From Verrucomicrobiota bacterium (GTDB taxonomy: Bacteria; Verrucomicrobiota; Verrucomicrobiia; Chthoniobacterales; UBA10450), in the NCBI GenBank assembly GCA_003219005.1, contig QHPG01000175.1, positions 1-47,281 of the forward strand: 47,281 nucleotides of DNA, read 5' to 3'. Shown here in pieces: positions 8,399-17,211 of the stretch; position 1 is the stretch's first letter; each line of letters begins with the position of its first letter. A model generated the notes under the pieces. That model worked only from the letters and a program-made list of their open reading frames with translations. It had not been told where the DNA came from and did not search any database. The position numbers and the translations under genes were made by a program.

Positions 8399-10096
8399 TT
8401 AAATCGGCTCCGCCGCCCGCACCGCTTCGACATGCATGGCAACCAACGTTTCACCCTCGTATTCATCCGCGCGAATTCGAAACGCGACGTCCCAGGGCGT
8501 CGGCGGCAATTGATTCGCCGCGCCGTTAAAATAAACCGCACGGCGATGACGATTGCGCTGGCGCAGACGAAAAAGCAGATGCTTTTCATTCATCACGCGC
8601 GGGGGCGCGACCGGCTCGACTTCACGCGCAAGGAACAGCGGCTGCGGATTCCCGTTTCCAAATGGCTGCAACATTTCGTGCCAGCGCAAAAAATCGACGT
8701 CGATCTCGGTGAACGCCAGCTCGTGGTCGAGTCTCAGACGAGGTTGCAACGCTTCTTGCGAGAGGAGTTCGCGCGCGGTGCTGCGAAATGCTTCGGCAAA
8801 ACGATCGAATTTTTCCTCGCGTAAAGCCAGCCCTGCCGCCATCTCATGTCCACCGAAGTTGTCGAGGCTGTCAGCGCAACGATTCAGCGCTTCGACCAAG
8901 TTGAGTCCTTCGAGGCTTCGTCCGCTTCCCTTGCCGATTCCGTTCTCGTCGAAACCGATTACAATCGCGGGTAAATGATATTTGCGAACGATCCGTGATG
9001 CTACGATGCCAAGCACCCCCGGATGCCACCCGCGCGCGCCGACCACTATGGCCGCATCACGCGCCGCGTCGGACTGGCTATCTATTCTCTCTACCGCTGC
9101 ATCGAAGATTTGCTGTTCCACCTCCTGGCGTTCGCGATTCTGCTGGTCGAGTTCTCCCGCGAGCGCTGCTGCTTCGCTTTCGTCCTGAGTGAGCAATAAC
9201 CGCAAAGATTTTTCGGCTGTGCTCAAACGCCCAGCAGCGTTCAATCGCGGGCCAAGCCGAAAACCAATGTAATCAGGCAAAATCGGTTGCCGGAGCCCAG
9301 CGACTTCCATCAATTTTCGAAGTCCAATGCGCGAAGTCCGCGCGATCTCGAGCGCGCCGCGCTGCACCAGAACACGGTTCTCGCCGCGCAACGGCACGAT
9401 GTCCGCCACCGTGCCGAGCGCCACGAGATCGAGTTTTGATTTCAAATCGAACCCGGGTAGTGGCCGCGTTTTCAACAGCGCATGACAAAGTTTGAAAACA
9501 ATTCCAACACTGGAGAGATAGCTGAAGCCGCATTCTGTCAGCTTCGGATTCACGATCGCCACACAGTCGGGCAGCGCGGATTTTGGTTCATGATGATCCA
9601 GCACCATCACGTCTACTCTGCGTTTCTTAAGATCCGCAATCTCAATCACCGACGCCGTGCCGCAATCAACGGCGATGAGCAATCGCGCTTGATGTTGTTC
9701 GAGACAACGCTCGATACTTTCCCGGCTCAAGCCGTAGCCCTCCTCCCTGCGCAGCGGCAGAAACAGTTCCGGCGTGCCGCCGTAGGCGCACAACATTTCA
9801 CTAAGCAACGCCAGCGAAGTCACGCCATCCACATCGTAGTCACCGAAGAGCACAATGCTTTCGCGCCGATCCAGCGCGTCGAAAATGCGAGAAACTGCCG
9901 CGTGCATTTGCGGCAGCAAAAACGGATCGCTTAACAAGCTAAGGCGTGGCCGCAAAAAGTTTTCAACTTCCTCGAGGGAATGAAATCCTTTTCGCAGAAG
10001 CAACCGCGCAACGCACTCCGATCCGCAAACTTTGCTCCACGAAATCGCGCTGCCCTTCAAATCCTCAGGCTGCGCAATAATCCATCGGTGTTGCAC
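8399..10096 (-). CDS. recJ: single-stranded-DNA-specific exonuclease RecJ
   Basis: DYDVDGVTS, DHHEP, RLNAAGR, GSGRS/FGGHEMAAGL motifs. Confidence 0.94.
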   Translation of the reverse strand: MQHRWIIAQPEDLKGSAISWSKVCGSECVARLLLRKGFHSLEEVENFLRPRLSLLSDPFLLPQMHAAVSRIFDALDRRESIVLFGDYDVDGVTSLALLSEMLCAYGGTPELFLPLRREEGYGLSRESIERCLEQHQARLLIAVDCGTASVIEIADLKKRRVDVMVLDHHEPKSALPDCVAIVNPKLTECGFSYLSSVGIVFKLCHALLKTRPLPGFDLKSKLDLVALGTVADIVPLRGENRVLVQRGALEIARTSRIGLRKLMEVAGLRQPILPDYIGFRLGPRLNAAGRLSTAEKSLRLLLTQDESEAAALAGELDQQNRERQEVEQQIFDAAVERIDSQSDAARDAAIVVGARGWHPGVLGIVASRIVRKYHLPAIVIGFDENGIGKGSGRSLEGLNLVEALNRCADSLDNFGGHEMAAGLALREEKFDRFAEAFRSTARELLSQEALQPRLRLDHELAFTEIDVDFLRWHEMLQPFGNGNPQPLFLAREVEPVAPPRVMNEKHLLFRLRQRNRHRRAVYFNGAANQLPPTPWDVAFRIRADEYEGETLVAMHVEAVRAAEPI

Positions 10097-10280
10097 CGAT
10101 CATTTTATTCGCGCCAGATTTTCTGACAAGCCCGCGAGACGGATGCAATGACGCATCGCAGTCCCAAAGCACTTCGTGCCAAAATATACGCGAGAAGCTT
10201 GCTCTGTTTCGCGAAAGCTTTTGGAGTGCGCATGCGTCCTCGCGCCGCTTTTGCGTCAGCTTTGTGCTATGCCACCATCA

Positions 10281-10751
10281 ATGAAACTAATCCGCAGGCT
10301 TGGGCTCCTTTGTGTTCTTCTTCTCCTGCTCTATGGCGTATCGCCGTACTTTTCATTCTGGCGGTTCACAGTGGCGCTGCGAACCGGCGATCGCGCGGCA
10401 ATCAGTTCGCGAGTTGATTTTCCAGCGATTCGCACCTCGCTGAAGAAACAACTCGTCGCGCGGTTCGCTCATGCCGCGTCCGGTCACAACCGATGGAGTA
10501 AACTCGGTCCTACGCTGATCGATGCGATCGTTGATGCTTATGCAACGCCGGACGGTATCGCCGCGATCCTCTCCAATCCGGGCGCGCTAAGGAACGTCGA
10601 GACACTGCACGAGTTCCGGTTCTCCGCGGGTAAAAATGTAAACTGGTTAAAAATAAAATACGCATTCTTCACAGGTCCGCGCTCCTTTGTAGTCAATCGC
10701 GAAGGACTTAAGCTCCGGTTCCGTTTTTCACTGGCTTGGGCTGGCAGCTGA
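10281..10751 (+). CDS. DUF2939-like membrane-anchored protein, probably frameshifted at its C-terminus
   Basis: MKLIRRLGLLCVLLLLLYGVSPYFSFWRFTVALRTGDRAAISSRVDFPAIRTSLKKQL; another frame continues TGLGWQLNDIDPGLDRTAS* to 10789. Confidence 0.65.
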   Translation: MKLIRRLGLLCVLLLLLYGVSPYFSFWRFTVALRTGDRAAISSRVDFPAIRTSLKKQLVARFAHAASGHNRWSKLGPTLIDAIVDAYATPDGIAAILSNPGALRNVETLHEFRFSAGKNVNWLKIKYAFFTGPRSFVVNREGLKLRFRFSLAWAGS

Positions 10752-10821
10752 ACGATATCGACCCCGGGTTGGATCGCACTGCAAGCTAATCAGTCCGGAA
10801 GCACAACGGCAGATCGATTGC

Positions 10822-11610
10822 CTACACGAGATCGAGCGCAAGATCACGCTTTTCAAGCAGACCGTGGTTTGCACAAAGGTTTGCGAAAGTTCGCAAACCT
10901 TTGTTTTCTTTTTCTCCAAAACTGAATCGAAGATGTTTGCGGTAATAGCGGGAACAGAATTGGGGATTGAAATCTTTTTCGTCCGCAATCAACGCGTCGA
11001 GATTGGATAGGTTTTCTTCGCGCAAGGCGCGCAACCTGTTCGCGATTTGTCTTGGATTGGCGACTTCGGGGCGAATCAGCCAGAGCGCGTACACAAACGG
11101 AAGACCGATAACATTCTTCCATTGCTCGCCGAGGTCCCAGAAATGAAAATCACCAGCATGCGCTTGCCGGAAGCGAATGGCTTGATCGCCGATCAGGAGC
11201 CATGCCTTTGTGCCCGGCAGGCTGCTGGACACGACAGGCTGGTAGCCTGTGCTCCCCAGAACAGCTCGAATGAAACGCGGATTCAATCCGAGCTCGTTTA
11301 GAAGACAACGCAACAGATTGGCCCCGGTTTGCGATGCAGGGTCGAGCTCGATTTCTTTAATCTCGGAAATGTCGCCGTGGTGCGCGACAACGACGCTGTA
11401 AACCGGGCCGTCTGATGAAATGGAAACCTCGTCCACGATTCGATAGATCGGGTTGCGCAGAAATTCGAAACTGGAGACAAGCGCCACATCGAGTTCGCCA
11501 TCCGCCAATCGTTTGCACAGCGCCGATGGATGATCGAAGTCCACTTCGCCGGGCCAGCCGCGAATAAGTGGACGCGCGTTGAGATATTTTACGCAGCCAA
11601 TGCGAAGCAT
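10822..11610 (-). CDS. mqnA: chorismate dehydratase MqnA (futalosine pathway of menaquinone synthesis)
   Basis: MLRIGCVKYLNARPLI...ALCKRLADGELDVALVSSFEFLR...AWLLIGDQAIRF; adjacent to mqnE. Confidence 0.88.
   Translation of the reverse strand: MLRIGCVKYLNARPLIRGWPGEVDFDHPSALCKRLADGELDVALVSSFEFLRNPIYRIVDEVSISSDGPVYSVVVAHHGDISEIKEIELDPASQTGANLLRCLLNELGLNPRFIRAVLGSTGYQPVVSSSLPGTKAWLLIGDQAIRFRQAHAGDFHFWDLGEQWKNVIGLPFVYALWLIRPEVANPRQIANRLRALREENLSNLDALIADEKDFNPQFCSRYYRKHLRFSFGEKENKGLRTFANLCANHGLLEKRDLALDLV
10875..10913 (+). terminator. intrinsic-terminator-like hairpin plus T tract, inside the 3' end of antisense mqnA
   Basis: AAAGGTTTGCGA-AAGT-TCGCAAACCTTT (perfect 12-bp stem) followed by GTTTTCTTTTT. 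Confidence 0.7.
11210..11250. repeat. twin-hairpin sequence inside mqnA (encodes STGYQPVVSSSLPG)
   Basis: GTGCCCGGCA-GGC-TGCTGGACAC (11210-11232, 8 of 10 Watson-Crick pairs) followed by ACAGGCT-GGT-AGCCTGT (11234-11250). Confidence 0.7.
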
Positions 11611-11646
11611 TCGTCCCAGGCGCGCCCGGCAGTCGCGCCCTACCAT

Positions 11647-12792
11647 TCACGCGCAGACTAATTCATGCTCGTCAGACCGGTCAATCCGCCCCGCGCCGTT
11701 CAAATGCCGATAATAACTGTCGCGCTGCACGGGCACGCGGCCGGCTTCCCGGATCGCATGTTCGAGCGCGGCTACGGATTGCTGCTGCGGTGTCGTCGCG
11801 CCCGCCATGTGGAAAATCTTTTCCTCCAAAATTGTGCCATGCAAATCGTCCACGCCGTAGCTGAGCGAGACCTGCGCGAGGGGCAGACCGAGGCTGACCC
11901 AGTAAGCGGTCAGGTGGTCAATGTTGTCGAGATAAATGCGGCTCACCGCTAGGTTGCGAAGCTGCTCGAATGCCGAGGCGCGTTTGATGTTGGCAAGAAC
12001 CCCGTGGGATTGGCGCGGCTCGAAGGCAAAGGGAATGAAACCCGTGAAACCTCCGGTCTCGTCCTGCAATTGGCGGAGCTGGCACAAATGATCGACGCGT
12101 TGAGCGAGCGTCTCGATATGGCCGTAGAGCATCGTGCAAGTACTGCGGCCACCCATTTGATGCCAGATGCGATGCACATCGAGCCATTCGGCGGCCGTTT
12201 CTTTGCCACGACAGACTTGGTCGCGCACAACCGGATCGAAAATTTCGGCGCCGCCGCCGGTAATCGAATTGAGACCGGCTTCGCGCAGTGTCTCCAGAGT
12301 GTCGCGGATTGGCATGCGAAAGATCCGCTCAGCAAAATGTCGCACCTCAATGGCGGTGAAAGCTTTGACATGAAGATCGGGATCAAGTGCGCGCAGACGA
12401 CGCAAAAGATCCAGATACCACTCTTTCTTCAGCGTCGGATGCAAACCGCCGACCATGTGGACTTCGGTGATCCCAAGGGGCAGCGCCTCCCGGACAGCGC
12501 TGACAATTTCGTCAATCGCATATTCGAAGGCGTGCGCATCACGCTTTTTCGCCGCAAACGCGCAGAACTGGCAGGAAAGGATGCAGACGTTAGAGTAATT
12601 AATGTAACGATTGTGGATGTACGTTGCGTAGTTGCCGTTTTTTCGTTCGCGCAAAATGTTGGCGATCATTCCCAGCGCGTTGAGGTCGTTCGAGCAGTAG
12701 AGGGCGACCGCATCGGCGTCTGAGATTCGCTGGCCCGCTTCAACCTTTTCGGCGATCGGCCTGAGTTCTTTTGGAATGAGCAGGTAATTCAT
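11647..12792 (-). CDS. mqnE: aminofutalosine synthase MqnE (radical SAM)
   Basis: NVCILSCQFCAF CxxxCxxC motif, EVHMVGGLHP, ITGGGAEIFD, GFIPFAFEP; start MNYLLIPKEL at 12792. Confidence 0.9.
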   Translation of the reverse strand: MNYLLIPKELRPIAEKVEAGQRISDADAVALYCSNDLNALGMIANILRERKNGNYATYIHNRYINYSNVCILSCQFCAFAAKKRDAHAFEYAIDEIVSAVREALPLGITEVHMVGGLHPTLKKEWYLDLLRRLRALDPDLHVKAFTAIEVRHFAERIFRMPIRDTLETLREAGLNSITGGGAEIFDPVVRDQVCRGKETAAEWLDVHRIWHQMGGRSTCTMLYGHIETLAQRVDHLCQLRQLQDETGGFTGFIPFAFEPRQSHGVLANIKRASAFEQLRNLAVSRIYLDNIDHLTAYWVSLGLPLAQVSLSYGVDDLHGTILEEKIFHMAGATTPQQQSVAALEHAIREAGRVPVQRDSYYRHLNGAGRIDRSDEHELVCA

Positions 12793-12878
12793 CCGGCGGC
12801 TACAACAACATGTTGGCGAGCAAGAATGCACGGAGCGCTTCCAGCTTGCAACAAAAACCGTGGGGGACAATGGAACAT

Positions 12879-12948
12879 AGACCTCCAGGTCTGCCTGCGC
12901 GCCGTAGCCTCGGCAAAGGCGGGCGCGCCAGCGGAGTTGCACTCCGCT
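12879..12948. repeat. cluster of three tandem hairpins in the mqnE/sigma divergent intergenic region
   Basis: AGACCT-CC-AGGTCT (12879-12892); GCGCGCC...GGCGCGC (12897-12928); AGCGGAGT-TGC-ACTCCGCT (12930-12948). Confidence 0.75.
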
Positions 12949-13031
12949 GAAAGCGAAGCACTCACTGATGATGACAAAGGGTTCGCGAGATTTTTCGCAA
13001 TGCGCGCCCGATGCTACCGTCTAATTGAGCG

Positions 13032-13634
13032 ATGGCTGCTGGTGGTCCAGGAAATCAAGGGAGATCGGAGGAAGACGCTGAAGATGTGCGGCTGATGCGG
13101 CAGGTGGGTCGGGGCGATACTCGCGCGTTCGAGGAGCTCATCCAAAAGCATCAAGCCTTGGTGGCGGGCACAGTGGCGCGCATGCTGGGCAGTAACTCGG
13201 ATGTGGAAGACATCGCGCAGCAGGTGTTTATCCGAGTCTGGAAAAGCGCGCGCCGATATGTGCCGCGCGCCAAATTCACCACGTGGCTGTTGAAAATCAC
13301 CCGCAACCTGGTTTTCAACGAGCTGCGCCGGACAAAACGTCACGCGCATGTTCCGCTTCAGTCTGAACCGGGCGCCGAAGATCCACCTCTGAAGGATGAG
13401 ATGAATCTTGCGCCGGATGCGTCTCTTTTGGAGTTGGAACTACAGCGAACGATCGAGGAAGCGATTCTGCAGCTACCAGAAACCCAGCGGCTGGCGCTGG
13501 TGTTGCGCAGGTATGAACAGCTTAGCTACGAGCAAATCGCCGAGATCCTCGATCTCTCTGTTCCCGCTGTGAAAAGCGTACTTTTCCGCGCGCGCTCAGA
13601 ACTCCGCTCGCGGTTAAGCAAGTATCTCACATAG
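13032..13634 (+). CDS. ECF-type RNA polymerase sigma factor
   Basis: Region 2 DTRAFEELIQKHQALVAGTVARMLGSNSDVEDIAQQVFIRVWKSARRY and region 4 LPETQRLALVLRRYEQLSYEQIAEILDLSVPAVKSVLFRARSELR. Confidence 0.92.
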   Translation: MAAGGPGNQGRSEEDAEDVRLMRQVGRGDTRAFEELIQKHQALVAGTVARMLGSNSDVEDIAQQVFIRVWKSARRYVPRAKFTTWLLKITRNLVFNELRRTKRHAHVPLQSEPGAEDPPLKDEMNLAPDASLLELELQRTIEEAILQLPETQRLALVLRRYEQLSYEQIAEILDLSVPAVKSVLFRARSELRSRLSKYLT

Positions 13635-13641
13635 CAAGATT

Positions 13642-13736
13642 GGCGTTTCGGAGAGCGGAGCCGTGGGGACACGAGCGACACAGACGGGCAGCCCGAAGGG
13701 CGAGCTTCGCGGGAGCGAGCGAGTCAAACGCCCTAT
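13642..13736 (-). repeat. dispersed ~93-bp repeat, inverted relative to a copy at 28860-28951
   Basis: Reverse complement reads TAGGGCGTTTGACTCGCTCGCTCCCGCGAAGCTCGCCCTTCGGGCTGCCCGTCTGTGTCGCTCGTGTCCCCACGGCTCCGCTCTCCGAAACGCC, closely matching 28860-28951. Confidence 0.85.
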
Positions 13737-13770
13737 AATTTCCGATGAGAAACGCGACAGCACCTGGTTT

Positions 13771-13820
13771 GGAGTTCCGCCTTCAGGCGGCTTTCTTCGG
13801 CCGTATAAACGCGGAACTCC
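13771..13820. repeat. palindromic element (nested inverted repeat)
   Basis: GGAGTTCCGC (13771-13780)...GCGGAACTCC (13811-13820), with inner CCGCCT-TC-AGGCGG. Confidence 0.75.
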
Positions 13821-13843
13821 GGACATCGCGAAGATCCGGTTGA

Positions 13844-14275
13844 TCAGCTTCGATCTCGCTCGTTCTCTCCTACGACCCGGCCACGGACGCGCCGTATCTG
13901 AGTGTGGTGAGTCAACACATGCACGTGCCCATCGCTCCCCCGGAAAAACGCGCTCAAAATCCAACTGACGATGCTGATAACGATGGCGCCCCAAAACGCA
14001 CTCCAAAAGTGATCCACATGGAATCCGATTACGACACTCGGCACCACGAGCAGCAACAGCCCATTTAGAACGAGTATGAAAAACCCCAGCGTCACCAGAA
14101 TTAGCGGCGCACTGAGGATCAACAGGAAAGGGCGAACGAATGCATTAAGAATGCCGAGCAAAAGCGAGGCGCCGATCAGGGCCGCCACGGTGTCATAACG
14201 AATTCCGTGGATGATCGACGAGGCAACCATTACGGCAATCGTTGTGACAGCCCAGCGGAAAACGAAATGCTTCAT
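13844..14275 (-). CDS. phage holin family / four-TM membrane protein
   Basis: MKHFVFRWAVTTIAVMVASSIIHGIRYDT...GILNAFVRPFLLILSAPLILVTLGFFILVLNGLLLLVV, typical of this small TM family. Confidence 0.75.
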   Translation of the reverse strand: MKHFVFRWAVTTIAVMVASSIIHGIRYDTVAALIGASLLLGILNAFVRPFLLILSAPLILVTLGFFILVLNGLLLLVVPSVVIGFHVDHFWSAFWGAIVISIVSWILSAFFRGSDGHVHVLTHHTQIRRVRGRVVGENERDRS

Positions 14276-14695
14276 GATAATACCTCCCCCTTAATCTGCT
14301 CCTCTCCTAAGAAAGGCGAGAAAGCACTTGCCAACCCATCGAAGCGCGTTAAACGAATTAAAACGATCAACACCAATCAATCTGTGCCGAAAAAACCGAA
14401 AATTGTCCAAGCCAAAAATCAGGCGCCAACGGAAACTGCCGCACTACGCCCGCGTCGAGCAACCGGGGGACGAAAGAAAGCAGGACCCGGCGCTAAAAAG
14501 GTTCCGACTGCTCAAGGAGCAGACGTTTTCATGCCTCCGGAAGTAGGAGCAACTGCAGAGCCATCGGACGAACAAATTCGTTTGCGCGCGTATTTCATTT
14601 CCGAGCGGCGCCGCAGATTTGCGCTCCCGGGTGACTCGGGGTCGGATTGGCTTGAGGCGAAGCGACAGTTGCTGTCCGAGCCCGGTCACGGCTGA
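14267..14695 (+). CDS. basic protein with C-terminal DUF2934-like domain
   Basis: Lys/Arg-rich N-terminus then PSDEQIRLRAYFISERRRRFALPGDSGSDWLEAKRQLLSE. Confidence 0.6.
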   Translation: MLHDNTSPLICSSPKKGEKALANPSKRVKRIKTINTNQSVPKKPKIVQAKNQAPTETAALRPRRATGGRKKAGPGAKKVPTAQGADVFMPPEVGATAEPSDEQIRLRAYFISERRRRFALPGDSGSDWLEAKRQLLSEPGHG

Positions 14696-14721
14696 GCTGA
14701 AAGGCAGTAGTAGCAGCCACA

Positions 14722-14970
14722 ATGGAAAACGCTCTGGCCGATTTGGCGCACGCTTTGCGAGAACGCCTCGCGGCGATTCGAGATGAACAAAGCCGGCGCA
14801 ACGAGGCAAAACACATCGCGCGATTGCGCGCAGTCTCTGAAAAGATCGACAAGCTGCAAGAAAAGCTTCCGTGGCCGGTCGATCCTCGGCTAGCGCATTA
14901 TCTCCAGCGCAAAAGTTACGATAAAGCGCTGGAATATTTGGAACGCGTCATCGCTGCCAGCGGAACATAG
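14722..14970 (+). CDS. small hypothetical protein
   Basis: 82-aa ORF with predicted helical, charged composition; no family recognised. Confidence 0.45.
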   Translation: MENALADLAHALRERLAAIRDEQSRRNEAKHIARLRAVSEKIDKLQEKLPWPVDPRLAHYLQRKSYDKALEYLERVIAASGT

Positions 14971-15071
14971 GCATTTTGCCTGTGTACGAACGGCGCACAG
15001 CGCCATGGCTACTACGCAACTTCAAATTGCATTTTTGCGTCGCGCGTTTTTTTGCGCGAAAGACCGGCACA

Positions 15072-16517
15072 ATGGCAAACGGCGAAACGATCGAATCGTA
15101 CGTGCCGGCGCGGTTAGATGGACTGCCGTGGAGCCGGTGGCATTGGTTGATCGTTGTCTCGCTGGGCGCCACCTGGATTCTTGATGGTCTCGAAGTTACG
15201 CTGGCTGGAGCGTTGGGCGGAATTTTAACGCGCCCCGAAACGCTCGGATTAACGCCGGCTCGGGTCGGCGCGAGCGCCACCTGCTATCTCGCCGGCGCAG
15301 TGCTCGGCGCGCTGCTTTTCGGTTACGGGACGGATCGGTTTGGCCGCAAGAAATTCTTCTTTATCACAGTCGCCGTTTATCTGGTCGGAACAGCGCTGTC
15401 TGCTTTATCCTGGAACTTCTGGAGCTACGCATTTTTCCGTGCCGTCACGGGCGCGGGCATTGGCGGCGAGTACGCAGCGATCAACTCCGCCATTGACGAA
15501 CTGATTCCGGCGCGCGTGCGCGGCCGAGTCGATTTGATCATCAACGGCTCGTATTGGGTCGGCGCGGCCATGGGCGCAGCGGCCACGCTTGTGCTGCTTG
15601 ATCCGCGCTATATGCCGACCTGGCTGGGATGGCGCTGCGCATTTGGAATCGGCGCGTCGCTCGGGCTGATCGTGATTTTCTTTCGTCGCTGGATTCCTGA
15701 GAGTCCACGCTGGCTGATGATTCATGGACGGAATGATGAAGCAGAAGAGATTGTGGCTGAAGTAGAGCAGAAAGTTCTCGGAGCAAAAACGGCCGGGATC
15801 ATCGATCCCGGCTACAGCGAAATGCTCACACGCATTCGCACGCGGACGCATACGCCGTGGCAGGAAATTTGGGACGCGATCGTGCACGAACATCGTCGGC
15901 GATCGTTTCTTGGTTTCGTGCTCATGTTCACACAGGCCTTTTTTTATAACGCGATCTTTTTCACTTACGCGCTGGTCTTGATGCGGTTCTACGGCGTGCC
16001 CGAGCAAAATGTGGGCGGCTATCTCCTGCCGTTCGCGCTGGGAAACGTTCTCGGGCCATTACTGCTCGGACATCTGTTCGACACAATCGGACGCAAACAA
16101 ATGATTACCCTTACCTATGGGCTCGCAGGGATTTTACTCGCACTGACCGGGTGGCTCTTTCACGCAGGCATGCTCACAGCACAAACGCAGACTTTTGCGT
16201 GGACGATTATTTTTTTCATCGCGTCGGCGGCGGCGAGCTCGGCGTATTTGACGGTGAGCGAAATTTTTCCGCTCGAAATCCGCGCGGTGGCGATCGCAAT
16301 TTTCTATGCAATCGGAACGCTGGCCGGCGGTGTCGGCGCACCGTTGCTGTTCGGATGGATCATCGGCACGGGATCGATTACGGCGTTGTTCTCGGGATAT
16401 TTGGTGGCTGCAGCATTGATGATTTTCGGCGCGGCGATCGAAGCGTGGATTGGCGTGCCAGCCGAGCGGCGGTCACTTGAACACGTGGCGGCGCCGCTCT
16501 CCAGCAAAGGATTGTAG
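15072..16517 (+). CDS. MFS transporter (sugar/organic-acid porter type)
   Basis: 12-TM pattern; YGTDRFGRKKFFF, RWIPESPRWLMIHGR, GHLFDTIGRKQ motifs. Confidence 0.9.
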   Translation: MANGETIESYVPARLDGLPWSRWHWLIVVSLGATWILDGLEVTLAGALGGILTRPETLGLTPARVGASATCYLAGAVLGALLFGYGTDRFGRKKFFFITVAVYLVGTALSALSWNFWSYAFFRAVTGAGIGGEYAAINSAIDELIPARVRGRVDLIINGSYWVGAAMGAAATLVLLDPRYMPTWLGWRCAFGIGASLGLIVIFFRRWIPESPRWLMIHGRNDEAEEIVAEVEQKVLGAKTAGIIDPGYSEMLTRIRTRTHTPWQEIWDAIVHEHRRRSFLGFVLMFTQAFFYNAIFFTYALVLMRFYGVPEQNVGGYLLPFALGNVLGPLLLGHLFDTIGRKQMITLTYGLAGILLALTGWLFHAGMLTAQTQTFAWTIIFFIASAAASSAYLTVSEIFPLEIRAVAIAIFYAIGTLAGGVGAPLLFGWIIGTGSITALFSGYLVAAALMIFGAAIEAWIGVPAERRSLEHVAAPLSSKGL

Positions 16518-16595
16518 AGCGTCTGTGTCAGTCCCGAAAGCATTCGGGATTCCAGAAACGCCCTACAGTTTCGGCGGTCACAGACCGCCGCTACA
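16514..16595. repeat. twin-hairpin-family element R2 (its TAG is the stop codon of the MFS gene)
   Basis: TGTAGAGCGTCTGTGTCAG TCCCGAAAGCATTCGGGA ... AAACGCCCTACA GTTT CGGCGGTC-ACA-GACCGCCG CTACA. Confidence 0.8.
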
Positions 16596-17129
16596 TTGGA
16601 CAGTCAACTCACGTGTGTGAATTGGCCCGGCAGGCGTCAGTTTGCTGGAATAAAGGTGAAACGCTTCTACGCGAACCATTCCGGCATCGAGATCCGCGTT
16701 TGCCTTTAAAAATTTTCGCAGCGATTGCGGCGCGACATCTCGGCAGCGCGCAATCGTGATATGCGGATGCCATGGACGAAGCTCCGGCTCCAACCCAGCG
16801 GCGAGCGCAGCTTCATGGGCCCGCTTGTGGATTTGGAACAGATGTGGGTGCGCCTTGCCAACACCGATCCAGATAATTTTCGGAGCGCCTTTTGCGGAGA
16901 ACATTCCTGCACCGGTGATCGGCAGAAAAAACGCGCCAAACCTAATTGCGCTGAGTCTTTCGTGCAGCGCGAGAGCAATTTCGTCGCTAACATCGCCGAA
17001 GAAAGCGAGCGTTAGGTGCATTTGAGCCGGGTCGATCCAGCGCGCCCCGCGAATGTGCGGATCGAGACGTGTAAGGAGTTGGCGCGTTAGTTCCGGCAGG
17101 TCGATCGCGATGAAGAGGCGCTTGGTCAT
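16578..17129 (-). CDS. thpR: RNA 2',3'-cyclic phosphodiesterase (LigT/ThpR)
   Basis: MTKRLFIAIDLPE; two HxT motifs (MHLTLAFFG, PHITIAR). Confidence 0.9.
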   Translation of the reverse strand: MTKRLFIAIDLPELTRQLLTRLDPHIRGARWIDPAQMHLTLAFFGDVSDEIALALHERLSAIRFGAFFLPITGAGMFSAKGAPKIIWIGVGKAHPHLFQIHKRAHEAALAAGLEPELRPWHPHITIARCRDVAPQSLRKFLKANADLDAGMVRVEAFHLYSSKLTPAGPIHTRELTVQCSGGL

Positions 17130-17211
17130 CAGGAAGCAAACGTCCAACTCCGACAACTCGCGAGCAAGCGCGCGACACTCAATTAGATTCGGCCACGATC
17201 AGCGATCGCGA

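Noticed and set aside
13844-14275. Phage holin annotation as evidence for a prophage
   Set aside because: This small membrane family is common in bacterial chromosomes and no other phage gene is present
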